DNA from: an uncultured Verrucomicrobiota bacterium
Lineage (GTDB): Bacteria > Verrucomicrobiota > Kiritimatiellia > Kiritimatiellales > Tichowtungiaceae
Direction of reading: 5' to 3'
DNA length: 64,000 bases
Assembly (NCBI GenBank): GCA_903826865.1
Contig: CAIKGD010000016.1
Coordinates: 25,885 to 89,884, forward strand
The notes below the pieces were generated by a model that saw only the letters and a list, made by a program, of their open reading frames with translations, had not been told where the DNA came from and did not search any database. Shown here piece by piece: positions 27,644 through 36,364 of the stretch (positions are counted from its first letter, which is position 1; the number at the start of each line of letters is the position of its first letter). The position numbers were made by a program, and so were the translations under genes.

Positions 27644-27671
27644 CAGCCCCGGTTTCCGGGGCTGTTTTTTT
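27644..27671 (+). terminator. intrinsic terminator
   Basis: CAGCCCCGG-ttt-CCGGGGCTG is followed by seven T residues. It closes the lysine-repeat gene and separates it from nrdR. Confidence 0.92.
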
Positions 27672-27749
27672 ATATCCGCAGTTTTTCGTTTCCTTTGAAA
27701 AAACCACCCGCTATCCTCACGCCAATTTAACAGAAGCAGGCCGCGCCGT

Positions 27750-28205
27750 ATGAAATGTCCGAAGTGCGAGCATCGTGAAAACAAAGTTATAGACAGCCGC
27801 GAAGTGCGGGAAGGCACCGCCATCCGCCGCCGCCGGCTTTGCCTGAACTGCGGGCACCGGTTCACCACCTATGAAGAAGTTCTGCGCGCCGCGCTGCAGG
27901 TCATCAAGCGCGACGGCCGCCGCGAAGAGCTTTCCCGCGAAAAACTGATGCAAAGCATCGTGGTTGCCTGCCAGAAACGGCCGATCAGCATCCAGCAGAT
28001 CGAGCAGATGACCAGCAGTGTCATCACACAGGGCGAAGCCGAATACGAACGCGAAATTCCTTCCACCGCGCTCGGCACCAAAGTAATGGCGCTGCTCGAA
28101 AAACTTGATGAAGTCGCCTATGTGCGTTTTGCCTCCGTTTACCGGCGCTTCAAAGACGTCAATCAATTCATGAACGAAGCCGAAAGGCTGATCGGGCGCG
28201 AATGA
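27750..28205 (+). CDS. nrdR: transcriptional repressor NrdR
   Basis: NrdR senses ATP/dATP and represses ribonucleotide reductase genes. The 151-aa protein has the zinc ribbon MKCPKCEHRENKVIDSR...CLNCGHRF with CxxC pairs, followed by the ATP-cone (VIKRDGRREELSREKL). Length is typical. It is the first gene of a tightly overlapping run nrdR-unknown-lnt-prfB-trpC and overlaps the next gene by ATGA. Confidence 0.96.
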   Translation: MKCPKCEHRENKVIDSREVREGTAIRRRRLCLNCGHRFTTYEEVLRAALQVIKRDGRREELSREKLMQSIVVACQKRPISIQQIEQMTSSVITQGEAEYEREIPSTALGTKVMALLEKLDEVAYVRFASVYRRFKDVNQFMNEAERLIGRE

Positions 28206-28855
28206 TTGATATGTACCAGAGCCGCCGGCTTGATGAACGCCGTCTTTGGTCCGGCCATGTACAGCAGCTTTTCCAAACACTGGAAATCGACGGCCGCGCC
28301 GCCGCGCAGGACATCTCCGAAAGTGTGGCGGTTTTCTGTCAGCATCACGCGCACATGCCGGAGCACACGCTTTCGCTGCTTATGGCCCGTTCGTTCTGCA
28401 TCGCCGGCGACGCCGAAGCCGCCGGACGGATTCTCCGCCATGACCGTACGCACTGTTCGCATACCGGATCGTGGCTCGAAGTGCTTTCCTCCGGATATCC
28501 GTTTCCCGAACTCTATCCTCTTTTTTCCTCCCGCGCCTTGCGGCCGCAGAGTCTGACTTCCGCGGGGCCGCTCTGGGTGCTCGATTTCGACCGGATCCAG
28601 CTGACCGAGGCCGACCGCCATGAACTGATTCTGTTTCAAACCGTGCGGACGCTGACGGAAAAAGTTTCCAACGTCTGGAAAAAAACAGACGGGCGGGGCA
28701 CGCTCGGCGTAAAGGGGCTTCTGCGGCTGACACAATTTGTCCGCGGCAGACAGGACTCGCACCAGCTTTCCGGCCACATTCGCGATGTGCTGGCGCTCCG
28801 CGCGCGCAAAAACGGCTGGGCTGCCTCGCCGTCTGTGCTCCTCTTAGACCTTTGA
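28202..28855 (+). CDS. unknown protein in the nrdR-lnt operon
   Basis: I do not recognise this 217-aa soluble protein. It begins MIDMYQSRRLDERRLWSGHV, has no signal peptide or membrane segment and is rich in Leu, His and Arg. The middle includes TLSLLMARSFCIAGDAEAAGRIL, which resembles a helical TPR-like hairpin. Start and stop both overlap the neighbours (ATGA with nrdR, TTGA with lnt), which argues strongly for a real gene. Confidence 0.75.
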   Translation: MIDMYQSRRLDERRLWSGHVQQLFQTLEIDGRAAAQDISESVAVFCQHHAHMPEHTLSLLMARSFCIAGDAEAAGRILRHDRTHCSHTGSWLEVLSSGYPFPELYPLFSSRALRPQSLTSAGPLWVLDFDRIQLTEADRHELILFQTVRTLTEKVSNVWKKTDGRGTLGVKGLLRLTQFVRGRQDSHQLSGHIRDVLALRARKNGWAASPSVLLLDL

Positions 28856-30420
28856 ACAACCGGATATCTGTCGTGAAAAAAACACTTCCCACCCTTGCGG
28901 CCGTTTTCAGCGGCATTCTGTTTTTCCTGAGTTTCCCGCCGTTCAGCGTTTCTTTTTGCGGCTGGATTGCGCCGGTTCCGCTGATTCTGGCCTGTGCAGG
29001 AAAAACTCCGCGCCGCGCGGCGTTTCTCGGCTGGCTGGCCGGCACGGTCTTTTTTCTGAGCTCGCTCTACTGGCTGCGGCATGTCACTTGGCTGGGCACG
29101 ATCGGGCTGGCGATGTACTGCGCACTTTATTTCATTCCGTTCGCGGTGTTTATTTCGCTCCGCCGCTGTGCGTGGCGCAGTGCAAACGGATGGAAAAACA
29201 CCGGCTGGATGCTGGGCGCGGCGGCCGTCTGGGTTTCCGGAGAGTATCTGCGCGCGCATATCATCACCGGCTTTCCGTGGAATCTGCTCGGCGGCAGCCA
29301 GTATAAAGAACTGCCGTGCATTCAAATTGCGGAATGGGGCGGGGTCTATGCCGTTTCAGCGCTGATGGTTTTTGTCAGCGCGGCGGTCGCCGTCACGGTT
29401 CTCCAATACGCAACCGGTTTGCGGCGCACCTACCGGATGCACATCGAGTTGATGTGTTCACTGCTGGCCGTCGCGGCGGTCTGGTCGCTTGGTATTCAGA
29501 AACTGCTGCACAAACCGGAATCCAAAGGAACGCCGGTGCGCGCAGCGCTCATTCAGCCGAATATTCCTGAGGTTGGAAACTGGGAGGTGGCTGATCCGGA
29601 AGTGGTTTATGAGCGGCTCGAGCGGCTCACCGCATTCGTACAGCATACGCCGGATCTCGATCTCATCATCTGGCCGGAAACCGCGCTGCCTGACTTTGTC
29701 CGTTACAGCGAACGCAGTGCGGGGCTGGTGAAAAAGCTGGTCACCAACGGCGTTCCGCTGCTGGCCGGGAGCATGGACATGACCTGGCTCGCGAACGGTC
29801 AGCCGGAGTATTACAACGCCAGCATGCTGTTTAATACGCGCGGCGAGCTGCTCGGCGCTTATTACAAACAGCATTTGGTGCTCTTCGGCGAATATATTCC
29901 GTTCGAAGGGAAAATTCCGCTGATCAATGCGCTGACGCCTATCGGCTCCAGCTTTACGCCGGGCCGCTCGGCGGTGCTGTTCAAGCGCCCCGGGGATGAT
30001 CGCCGGTTCAGCGTGCTGATCTGTTTTGAAGATTCGCTTCCGTACCTTGCGCGCCGCGCGGCGCGTGCCGGCGCGACCTGGCTGATCAATCAAACCAACG
30101 ATTCGTGGTTCGATCCGGACTGCGGCTCGGTGCAGCATCTGGCCAACGCAGTGTTCCGCTGCATAGAGACCCGCCTGCCGATGCTGCGCTGCGCCAACAC
30201 CGGCATCACCTGCGCGGTTGATCCGTTCGGACGGATTAATCAGGCGCTCAAACCCCGCACCGAAGGATTCCAGGTTGTGGAAACCGTTCCGGCCGATCCG
30301 GCGCGCGCGGCGACCTTCTATGTCCGGTTCGGCGACCTTTTCGCGCAGGCTTGCCTCGCCGGGAGCGTTGCGTTATTTATCGTTCTCTTTATCCAACGCC
30401 GGAAAACAAAAAATGCTTGA
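28852..30420 (+). CDS. lnt: apolipoprotein N-acyltransferase
   Basis: Lnt adds the third acyl chain to lipoproteins in the inner membrane. The 522-aa protein has about seven hydrophobic segments (starting FSGILFFLSFPPFS) and a periplasmic nitrilase-like domain with catalytic residues in IIWPETALPDF (Glu), YYKQHLVLFGEYIPF (Lys) and VLICFEDSLPYLAR (Cys). A TTG start at 28852 overlaps the upstream stop; an alternative GTG at 28873 would remove seven residues. It overlaps prfB by 8 bp. Confidence 0.94.
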   Translation: MNNRISVVKKTLPTLAAVFSGILFFLSFPPFSVSFCGWIAPVPLILACAGKTPRRAAFLGWLAGTVFFLSSLYWLRHVTWLGTIGLAMYCALYFIPFAVFISLRRCAWRSANGWKNTGWMLGAAAVWVSGEYLRAHIITGFPWNLLGGSQYKELPCIQIAEWGGVYAVSALMVFVSAAVAVTVLQYATGLRRTYRMHIELMCSLLAVAAVWSLGIQKLLHKPESKGTPVRAALIQPNIPEVGNWEVADPEVVYERLERLTAFVQHTPDLDLIIWPETALPDFVRYSERSAGLVKKLVTNGVPLLAGSMDMTWLANGQPEYYNASMLFNTRGELLGAYYKQHLVLFGEYIPFEGKIPLINALTPIGSSFTPGRSAVLFKRPGDDRRFSVLICFEDSLPYLARRAARAGATWLINQTNDSWFDPDCGSVQHLANAVFRCIETRLPMLRCANTGITCAVDPFGRINQALKPRTEGFQVVETVPADPARAATFYVRFGDLFAQACLAGSVALFIVLFIQRRKTKNA

Positions 30421-31534
30421 GGAACTGAAAGGGAAAATGACAGTTGTCCGCGCACGCATGGAAGAAATGCGCGGATACCTCGGCATCAACGAAAAGATCG
30501 CCGAACTCAGCCGCCTTGAAGCGGAAACGCTTTCACCCGGCTTCTGGAGCGACCAAACCCGGACGGCGGTCAATATTGCCGCCACCAAAGCCGCCAAAGC
30601 CGTGCTGGGCCCTTTTCAGAAAATCGAAGCGTCGCTCGGCGACGCCGGAGTGATGCTGGAACTCGCCGAAGCGGAAGACGAGACCGGCCGGGAGCTGGCC
30701 GCAAAAGAAATCGAACAGATGCTTTCCGACTGCGAAAACAGTTTCCGGGCATTGGAAATGCAGTCGCTGCTTGGCGGACCGATGGATTCCAAAAACGCCT
30801 ATCTCAGTTTGCACGCGGGTGCGGGCGGCACCGAGTCGTGCGACTGGGCGGACATGCTCTATCGCATGTACCGCCGCTATGCCGAGCGCAACGGATTTAC
30901 TGTGGACATCCTTGATATGCAGCCGGGCGAAGAGGCGGGGCTTAAGAGCGTGGCTTTTCAGGTTTCCGGCGACTACGCCTATGGTAATCTCAAAAGCGAA
31001 CGCGGCGTTCACCGGCTGGTGCGTATCAGCCCGTTTGACTCCGCCGCCCGCCGCCACACCTCGTTCGTCGCGCTCGATGTCACCGCAGAAATCGACGACG
31101 ACGTTGAGGTTGAGATTGAAGAAAAGGATCTGCGGATCGACACCTACCGCTCAAGCGGCAAAGGCGGACAGCACGTTAACACCACCGATTCCGCTGTGCG
31201 CATCGTCCACATTCCGTCCGGCATTATCACGCAATGTCAGGCCGAACGCTCTCAGCACAAGAACCGCGACAAAGCCATGAAGATGCTGCGCGCCAAAGTG
31301 TACGAGTACGAGCTGGACAAAAAGAAACAGGCCGCAGAGCAGTTTTATGGAGCCAAGGGGGAAATTGCCTGGGGCCATCAGATCCGCTCGTACGTCATGC
31401 AGCCCTATACGATGGTGAAAGATCACCGCACAGACGAGCAAACCGGTAATGTGCAAAGTGTACTCGACGGCAATCTGAGCGCGTTTATGGAAGCGTATCT
31501 TAAAATGCAGCAAAAAGAGGCGGCCGGCGGATGA
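30413..31534 (+). CDS. prfB: peptide chain release factor 2 (no programmed frameshift)
   Basis: RF2 terminates translation at UGA and UAA. The 373-aa protein has the stop-codon tripeptide in RISPFDSAARRH (SPF, diagnostic for RF2) and the catalytic GGQ in SSGKGGQHVNTTDS. The region where many prfB genes carry the autoregulatory in-frame TGA and CTT slippery site (after RGYL) reads straight through as MRGYLGINEKI in one frame, so the autoregulatory frameshift is absent. The start at 30413 overlaps the lnt stop; the track's 30218 start lies inside lnt. The stop overlaps trpC by ATGA. Confidence 0.96.
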   Translation: MLEELKGKMTVVRARMEEMRGYLGINEKIAELSRLEAETLSPGFWSDQTRTAVNIAATKAAKAVLGPFQKIEASLGDAGVMLELAEAEDETGRELAAKEIEQMLSDCENSFRALEMQSLLGGPMDSKNAYLSLHAGAGGTESCDWADMLYRMYRRYAERNGFTVDILDMQPGEEAGLKSVAFQVSGDYAYGNLKSERGVHRLVRISPFDSAARRHTSFVALDVTAEIDDDVEVEIEEKDLRIDTYRSSGKGGQHVNTTDSAVRIVHIPSGIITQCQAERSQHKNRDKAMKMLRAKVYEYELDKKKQAAEQFYGAKGEIAWGHQIRSYVMQPYTMVKDHRTDEQTGNVQSVLDGNLSAFMEAYLKMQQKEAAGG

Positions 31535-32349
31535 ACATATTAGAAGAAATCATCGCCAATAAACGGCGCGAGATCGAGACGCCCGGATATTTTCAGACGC
31601 TGGAAAAAGTGATCGAAAACCTTCCGCACGTTGGTACTGCTTGTACCGCTTGCGACGGAAACCCGGCGCGCCAGCCCGTCCCGGACTTCATCGCGGCGCT
31701 GAAAGCTGCGCCTATCGGCTTGATTGCCGAAGTGAAGCGGAAATCGCCGTCGGCCGGGCCGATCCGCGAGCCGTTTGATCCTGCCGCGATCGCCTGTGCT
31801 TATGAAAAAGCAGGCGCGCGAGCCGTTTCGTGTCTGATGGATTCCGCCTATTTCGGCGGCGGCGAAGAGCAGTGGAACACGGTGCGCGCGGCAACTTCCC
31901 TGCCGATGCTTTATAAGGAGTTCGTCATTGATCCGCGCCAGATCTTCCTTGCCGAAGCGCTCGGCGCGTCAGCCGTTTTGCTGATTGCCGCCGCACTCAG
32001 TGATGCCGAACTTAAAAAATATATCCGGCTGACGGAGGCGTCCGGCATGACGCCGCTGGTGGAGGTGCATACGGCAGAAGAAATGAAGCGGGCCGCCGCC
32101 GCCGGCGCGGACTGCATCGGCATCAATAACCGCAATTTGAAGACCTTCGAAACGAAAATTGAAACCACGCTAAATCTTCGCCAATTGTCACCGCAAGGCT
32201 GCACCCTGATCAGTGAAAGCGGCATCCGGAACGCGGAAGATATTAAAATGCTGCGCGAGGCGGGGATTTCTGCGGTTCTGGTCGGCGAAAGTCTGCTGCG
32301 GCAGTCCGATATCGGCGCGGCGGTTCGAGCGTTAATGAACTTATCGTAG
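31531..32349 (+). CDS. trpC: indole-3-glycerol-phosphate synthase
   Basis: TrpC closes the indole ring from CdRP. The 272-aa TIM barrel begins MNILEEIIANKRREIE and has the catalytic EVKRKSPSAGPI, MLYKEFVIDPRQI, IGINNRNLKTF and LISESGI. It ends the nrdR-lnt-prfB run, overlapping prfB by 4 bp. It is separated from trpF/trpB by 6.5 kb, so the pathway is dispersed. Confidence 0.96.
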   Translation: MNILEEIIANKRREIETPGYFQTLEKVIENLPHVGTACTACDGNPARQPVPDFIAALKAAPIGLIAEVKRKSPSAGPIREPFDPAAIACAYEKAGARAVSCLMDSAYFGGGEEQWNTVRAATSLPMLYKEFVIDPRQIFLAEALGASAVLLIAAALSDAELKKYIRLTEASGMTPLVEVHTAEEMKRAAAAGADCIGINNRNLKTFETKIETTLNLRQLSPQGCTLISESGIRNAEDIKMLREAGISAVLVGESLLRQSDIGAAVRALMNLS

Positions 32350-32356
32350 TTTGCGC

Positions 32357-32384
32357 TTGAAATACAAAGTCCGCCGACTATTCT
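32357..32384 (+). promoter_or_regulatory. promoter for tRNA-Asp
   Basis: TTGAAA (32357-32362) and TATTCT (32379-32384), spaced by 16 bp, end 17 bp before the mature tRNA 5' end. Confidence 0.5.
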
Positions 32385-32401
32385 CCTTGTCTCTTTCTTG
32401 C

Positions 32402-32477
32402 GGGGGCGTAGCTCAATGGTTAGAGTGCCAGCCTGTCACGCTGGATGTTGCGGGTTCGAGTCCCGTCGCTCCCGCCA
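32402..32477 (+). tRNA. tRNA-Asp (GUC)
   Basis: The acceptor GGGGGCG pairs with CGCTCCC; the D-arm is AGCTCAATGGTTAGAGT, the anticodon loop is CTGTCAC (GTC, Asp) and the T-arm is GGGTTCGAGTCCC. CCA is encoded at 32475-32477. Confidence 0.96.
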
Positions 32478-32526
32478 CTTTTTCCCACCGCATCGGCCTG
32501 TCTTCGGGAAAGACGATTCAAAGATA

Positions 32527-32600
32527 TCGGGGAAACAGGATTCGAACCTGCGACTTCTTGGTCCCAAACCAAGCGCTCTACCAGACTGAGCTACTCCCCG
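32527..32600 (-). tRNA. tRNA-Pro (UGG)
   Basis: On the minus strand the acceptor CGGGGAG pairs with TTCCCCG. The anticodon stem CTTGG/CCAAG encloses TTTGGGA, anticodon TGG (Pro). The T-arm is GGTTCGAATCC. CCA is not encoded, unlike the other tRNAs here. It is opposite to and 49 bp from tRNA-Asp. Confidence 0.95.
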
Positions 32601-32704
32601 TTCTCAAAGAGCGCGATAATATCGGGTAAGCTTCCGGCAAACGCAATATTAAACCGGCTTCGGCTTGCGTTTGGCCCCTCTTTCCAAGTAACCTTTGCGG
32701 CATT

Positions 32705-33499
32705 GTGACTGACACGCTGATCATTATTCCGACTTACAATGAGTGCGAAAACATTCGCGCGGCGGCTGCCGCTGTTTTTGCAAATTCGCCGGACGTGGAT
32801 ATTCTTTTTGTCGATGACAACTCTCCGGACGGCACCGGCGACATTGCGGATGAAATGGCTGCTGCCGATCCGCGCGTGCAGGTGATGCACCGCAAAGAGA
32901 AAAACGGATTGGGGCGCGCCTATATTGCCGGCTTCAAATGGGCGCTGGAGCGACAGTACGAATTCATTTGCGAAATGGACGCCGACCTTTCCCACGACCC
33001 GGCGGATATTCCCAAACTGCGCGCTGCGGCCAAAGACGCGGGACTGGTTCTTGGCTCGCGTTATCTCAACGGCATCCGCGTCATCAACTGGCCGTTACGA
33101 CGGCTTGTCCTGAGCCGCGGTGCCGGCCTTTATGTGAAATTTGTTACAGGCATGCACTTCACTGATCCAACCGGCGGCTTCAAGTGTTTCCGGCGCTGTG
33201 TACTGGAGACCATTCCGCTCGACAGGATTGAATCCAGCGGCTACTCCTTTCAGGTTGAGATGACGCATTTGGCCTGGCGCATCGGCTGCCGGATTGTCGA
33301 AGTGCCGATTGTTTTCGAAGAGCGCCGTTCCGGCGCTTCAAAAATGTCGAAGAACATCATTTTCGAAGCGCTCGGAATAGTCTGGAAGCTTTACTTCCGT
33401 GCGCGCTTCAGCCGTGCGCCGGTGTGTCCTGTTCAACCCGGCTCCGGGCGCTTCAAATGCTGTCAGCCGCAGCGCCGGCCAGCGCGACCCACTGTTTAA
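32705..33499 (+). CDS. polyprenol-phosphate mannosyl/glucosyl transferase (GT2)
   Basis: The 264-aa protein is a GT-A enzyme of the dolichol-phosphate mannose synthase group. It shows IIPTYNECENI, FVDDNSPDGTGDIAD, the metal-binding CEMDADLSHDP and DPTGGFKCFRR. It has no C-terminal membrane helix, so it acts peripherally, transferring a sugar from a nucleotide donor to polyprenyl phosphate. The GTG start follows no strong ribosome-binding site. The last 47 bp overlap the convergent rsmA, and the C-terminal tail after WKLYFRARF looks unconserved. Confidence 0.9.
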   Translation: MTDTLIIIPTYNECENIRAAAAAVFANSPDVDILFVDDNSPDGTGDIADEMAAADPRVQVMHRKEKNGLGRAYIAGFKWALERQYEFICEMDADLSHDPADIPKLRAAAKDAGLVLGSRYLNGIRVINWPLRRLVLSRGAGLYVKFVTGMHFTDPTGGFKCFRRCVLETIPLDRIESSGYSFQVEMTHLAWRIGCRIVEVPIVFEERRSGASKMSKNIIFEALGIVWKLYFRARFSRAPVCPVQPGSGRFKCCQPQRRPARPTV

Positions 33500-34289
33500 T
33501 GGGTATCTGTTCCGGGCGCGTCGCCGGATCAATTCCGCATTTTTCCAAACACGGGAAAAATTCCGGCGCATTTTTCCGGAGGTTGGAACCGATCTGCTTG
33601 CGGCGCTGCGTAAAGCAGAGTTTTATCAGTTTTTTAAAACGGGAATAATCGGCGACTTCAGCCAGCGGCCCGGCGCGCTTCTCGAAACGGACGACCGATG
33701 ACCATACTTTCGGCGCGGGCATAAAGCAGGTCGGACTGACCTGCTTTATGTTTTTCACGTCGTAGTTCAGCTGCGACCAGATGGCCAGCGGCCCGTAGTC
33801 TTTACCGCCCGGCTGTGCGGTCAGACGGTCGGCCACTTCTCGCTGCACCATAAATATCATCCGCACCGGCAGCGGGTGCGCTTCGAGCGCGTTAACAATG
33901 AACCGGCTTCCCACGGAGTAGGGCAGATTGGCAACGACCTTGTTGATGCCGCCAGAAAAAAGCGCACTCAGATTCACATCGAGCACATCCTGCTCAATCA
34001 ACGGAAGATTTTTAAAATGAGCCAGCAGGTGAGCCGCCATGGTTTTATCTTTTTCAATGGCGGTGAGCCTGGTGCCGGTTGCCAGCAAGGCCTGTGTAAG
34101 CGCGCCGAGGCCGGGACCGATTTCAAGCAGCTGATCGGCCGGAGAAATTTCTGCGGCCGCGACGATGATGCCGAGAATGTTTCCATCGATCAGATAATTC
34201 TGCCCGAGTCCTTTATTCGGACGGTGATCGAGTGAGTCGAGCAGCGCACGGATCACAGAAGGGCTGGTGAGTTTGCCGAGGGCTTTCAT
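33453..34289 (-). CDS. rsmA: 16S rRNA A1518/A1519 dimethyltransferase
   Basis: RsmA (KsgA) dimethylates two adjacent adenines in helix 45 of 16S rRNA. The 278-aa protein has KGLGQNYLIDGNIL, SAM motif LLEIGPGLGALTQAL and the catalytic NLPYSVGS. The start ATG at 34289 overlaps the pdxA stop codon (ATGA); the track's GTG at 34298 would add three residues. It is third in the surA-like-pdxA-rsmA order known from E. coli. Confidence 0.95.
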   Translation of the reverse strand: MKALGKLTSPSVIRALLDSLDHRPNKGLGQNYLIDGNILGIIVAAAEISPADQLLEIGPGLGALTQALLATGTRLTAIEKDKTMAAHLLAHFKNLPLIEQDVLDVNLSALFSGGINKVVANLPYSVGSRFIVNALEAHPLPVRMIFMVQREVADRLTAQPGGKDYGPLAIWSQLNYDVKNIKQVSPTCFMPAPKVWSSVVRFEKRAGPLAEVADYSRFKKLIKLCFTQRRKQIGSNLRKNAPEFFPCLEKCGIDPATRPEQIPIKQWVALAGAAADSI

Positions 34290-35209
34290 TTTTTCCACGG
34301 GCTTGAAACATGCGCGAGCCGGATCGCTGTTTCGATTGCGGCGATCATACTGTCGGGTCTGGCGACGCCCTTACCCGCAATGTTGAAGGCAGTGCCGTGG
34401 TCGGGAGAAGTGCGTACAATCGGCAGGCCGAGCGTCAGGTTTACGCCGCAGTCAAATGCATGCATTTTAAGCGGGCCGAGCCCCTGATCGTGATACATGG
34501 CCACGACGGCGTCGTATTGTTTATTCAGGGACTGGAAAAAAATTACATCAGCCGGAACCGGGCCGCTGGCGTTAAAGCCGTTGGCGCGCGCTGCGGCGAT
34601 AGCGGGCGCGATGACGGTTGATTCTTCATCGCCGAGCGTGCCGCCGTCGCCCGCGTGGGGGTTTAGTCCGCAGACGCCGATGTGTCCGTTTTCGAGGCCG
34701 AACCATTTCAACGCTTCACCGGTCAGCTCAATTGCTTCTTGAACCTTTGCTCTGGTAAGCGCGGCGGCAACCGCGCGCAGCGGCAGATGGCGCGTGGCAA
34801 GCATCACGCGAAGTCCTTTACCCATCAGCATCATGCCGTAGCGGTTGGTTCCGGTGAGTTCAGCGATCATTTCGGTGTGGCCCGGGTAAGGCACTCCGGC
34901 GAGCTTGAGGCCTTCTTTGCAGATCGGTGCCGTGACCATCGCATCGAGTTCGCCATCGAGGCATCCGCGCACCGCACGCTCAATGGCGGCAACGGCGGCC
35001 GTCGACGCTTCAGCGGTGATTTTTCCCGGCATCAGTTTACCGACGAACGGAATTTTCCAATGGCTGGCGGCGTCGAAGATCCGGGCAGGGCCTATAAAAG
35101 TGAATGCAACCTTTTTGTCCCAGCGGCCGGAGGCAACGGCTTTGATGGCGATTTCAGGGCCGATGCCGTTGACATCACCGCAGGTGATACCAATATGGAT
35201 TGGTTTCAT
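34286..35209 (-). CDS. pdxA: 4-hydroxythreonine-4-phosphate dehydrogenase
   Basis: PdxA oxidises 4-phosphohydroxy-L-threonine in pyridoxal phosphate synthesis. The 307-aa protein has IGITCGDVNGIGPEI, VTAPICKEGLKLAG, PGHTEMIAELTG, CGLNPHAGDGG and MYHDQGLGPLKMHAF with the metal-binding histidines, then RTSPDHGTAF. It sits between the SurA-like chaperone and rsmA; the latter is translationally coupled through ATGA. Confidence 0.96.
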   Translation of the reverse strand: MKPIHIGITCGDVNGIGPEIAIKAVASGRWDKKVAFTFIGPARIFDAASHWKIPFVGKLMPGKITAEASTAAVAAIERAVRGCLDGELDAMVTAPICKEGLKLAGVPYPGHTEMIAELTGTNRYGMMLMGKGLRVMLATRHLPLRAVAAALTRAKVQEAIELTGEALKWFGLENGHIGVCGLNPHAGDGGTLGDEESTVIAPAIAAARANGFNASGPVPADVIFFQSLNKQYDAVVAMYHDQGLGPLKMHAFDCGVNLTLGLPIVRTSPDHGTAFNIAGKGVARPDSMIAAIETAIRLAHVSSPWKK

Positions 35210-35243
35210 ATAATCCAGCGCTCCGGTACTTCATAACCCCGGG

Positions 35244-36224
35244 TTAATACCGTTCTATAAAGTGTTTGACGGTGATGCGTTTTATCAGCGCGTCGTGCAG
35301 GCGGGCTTTTTCCGCATCCAGCAGTTTGGTTTCGATACTTTTCTGCACCTCTTCGAAGGCGGAGTATCCTTCTTCGCGGCGTTCTTCGACTTTGACAATA
35401 TAGAATTCGGCAGGTGTTTCGATAAGGTCGCTGACCTGTCCGGCCGGTGTTTTGAGCAGTGCGGGACGAAGTTCTGCTCGTATATCGTCGAGAACCCGCC
35501 ACGGGGCTTCACCGGCATCGCCTTCAGAAACCTCTTTGGCGACCGCCATGAAATCCGCGCCGTTGAGCAGTTTCTGCACGGTGTTTTCAGCCTGCGTGCG
35601 TTTTGCAGCGCGGTCTTCGTCCGTTTTACCTTTGTTGATGAGAATAAAGCGGTATTTGACTTTGAAGGGGACGAGGTAGTCCGCTTTGGTGCGTTCATAT
35701 TCGTCACGCACAGCTTGTGCCGGTATCTTGGCGCGGCGGGTGACTTCCTGATTGTAGAACATGCCGACGGTAATCTGGTCGGTTACTTCCTTTTTCCATT
35801 CCTCAAAAGTCATACGGCGGTCGGCGAGTGTACGGGACAACAGGGCGCGGTCATTGTTGAACCTCTCGCGAATAAGCCGGGAGATCTCGTCGTCGGTGAA
35901 CTTTTCAGGCAGAGAAATGCCGAGAGTTTTGGTTTCAGCTTTGAGCAGCGCTTCTTCAATAAGCGACTCACGGCCGTCGAAATAGGCCGCCTGTATGCGC
36001 TCAGCGAGCTCCTTGCCCTTGTATTTGCGGGGGATCTGCTGCAAAAAGGGACCGATGCTTTGGCGCACATCGCCGTAAGTGATAATGGTGCTGTCAACGC
36101 GCGCGGCGTAGCCGTCGATAGCGGTGATCAGCGGTCCGTTGGTTGAGGGTGCCGCCGGGGTCCCGTTGGTTTGTGCGAAAAGAACCGGAGCCGCCAATGT
36201 AAAAAGCAGAAATATTTTTTTCAT
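35244..36224 (-). CDS. SurA-like periplasmic peptidyl-prolyl isomerase
   Basis: The 326-aa protein has a signal peptide MKKIFLLFTLAAPVLFAQ, a SurA N-terminal helical domain (AYFDGRESLIEEALLKAETK) and a C-terminal parvulin-like domain (YRFILINKGKTDEDRAAKR...FMAVAKEVSEGDAG). It probably chaperones outer-membrane proteins. The track start at 36395 adds a non-conserved leader; the ATG at 36224 begins the signal peptide. Gene order with pdxA and rsmA supports a surA role, although only one parvulin domain is evident. Confidence 0.88.
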   Translation of the reverse strand: MKKIFLLFTLAAPVLFAQTNGTPAAPSTNGPLITAIDGYAARVDSTIITYGDVRQSIGPFLQQIPRKYKGKELAERIQAAYFDGRESLIEEALLKAETKTLGISLPEKFTDDEISRLIRERFNNDRALLSRTLADRRMTFEEWKKEVTDQITVGMFYNQEVTRRAKIPAQAVRDEYERTKADYLVPFKVKYRFILINKGKTDEDRAAKRTQAENTVQKLLNGADFMAVAKEVSEGDAGEAPWRVLDDIRAELRPALLKTPAGQVSDLIETPAEFYIVKVEERREEGYSAFEEVQKSIETKLLDAEKARLHDALIKRITVKHFIERY

Positions 36225-36364
36225 AAGAGCGGCATTATGCGCAAAGAGGCCGTTCAGTGCAACGGCATTTCCCGCCGGCATCGAACGGGGTTCGACCCGG
36301 CGGATGTGCGAAGTCGCGTCCCGCCTGAATCTCAGATAAGGAACTGGTTTTCCATAGCGCAGAA

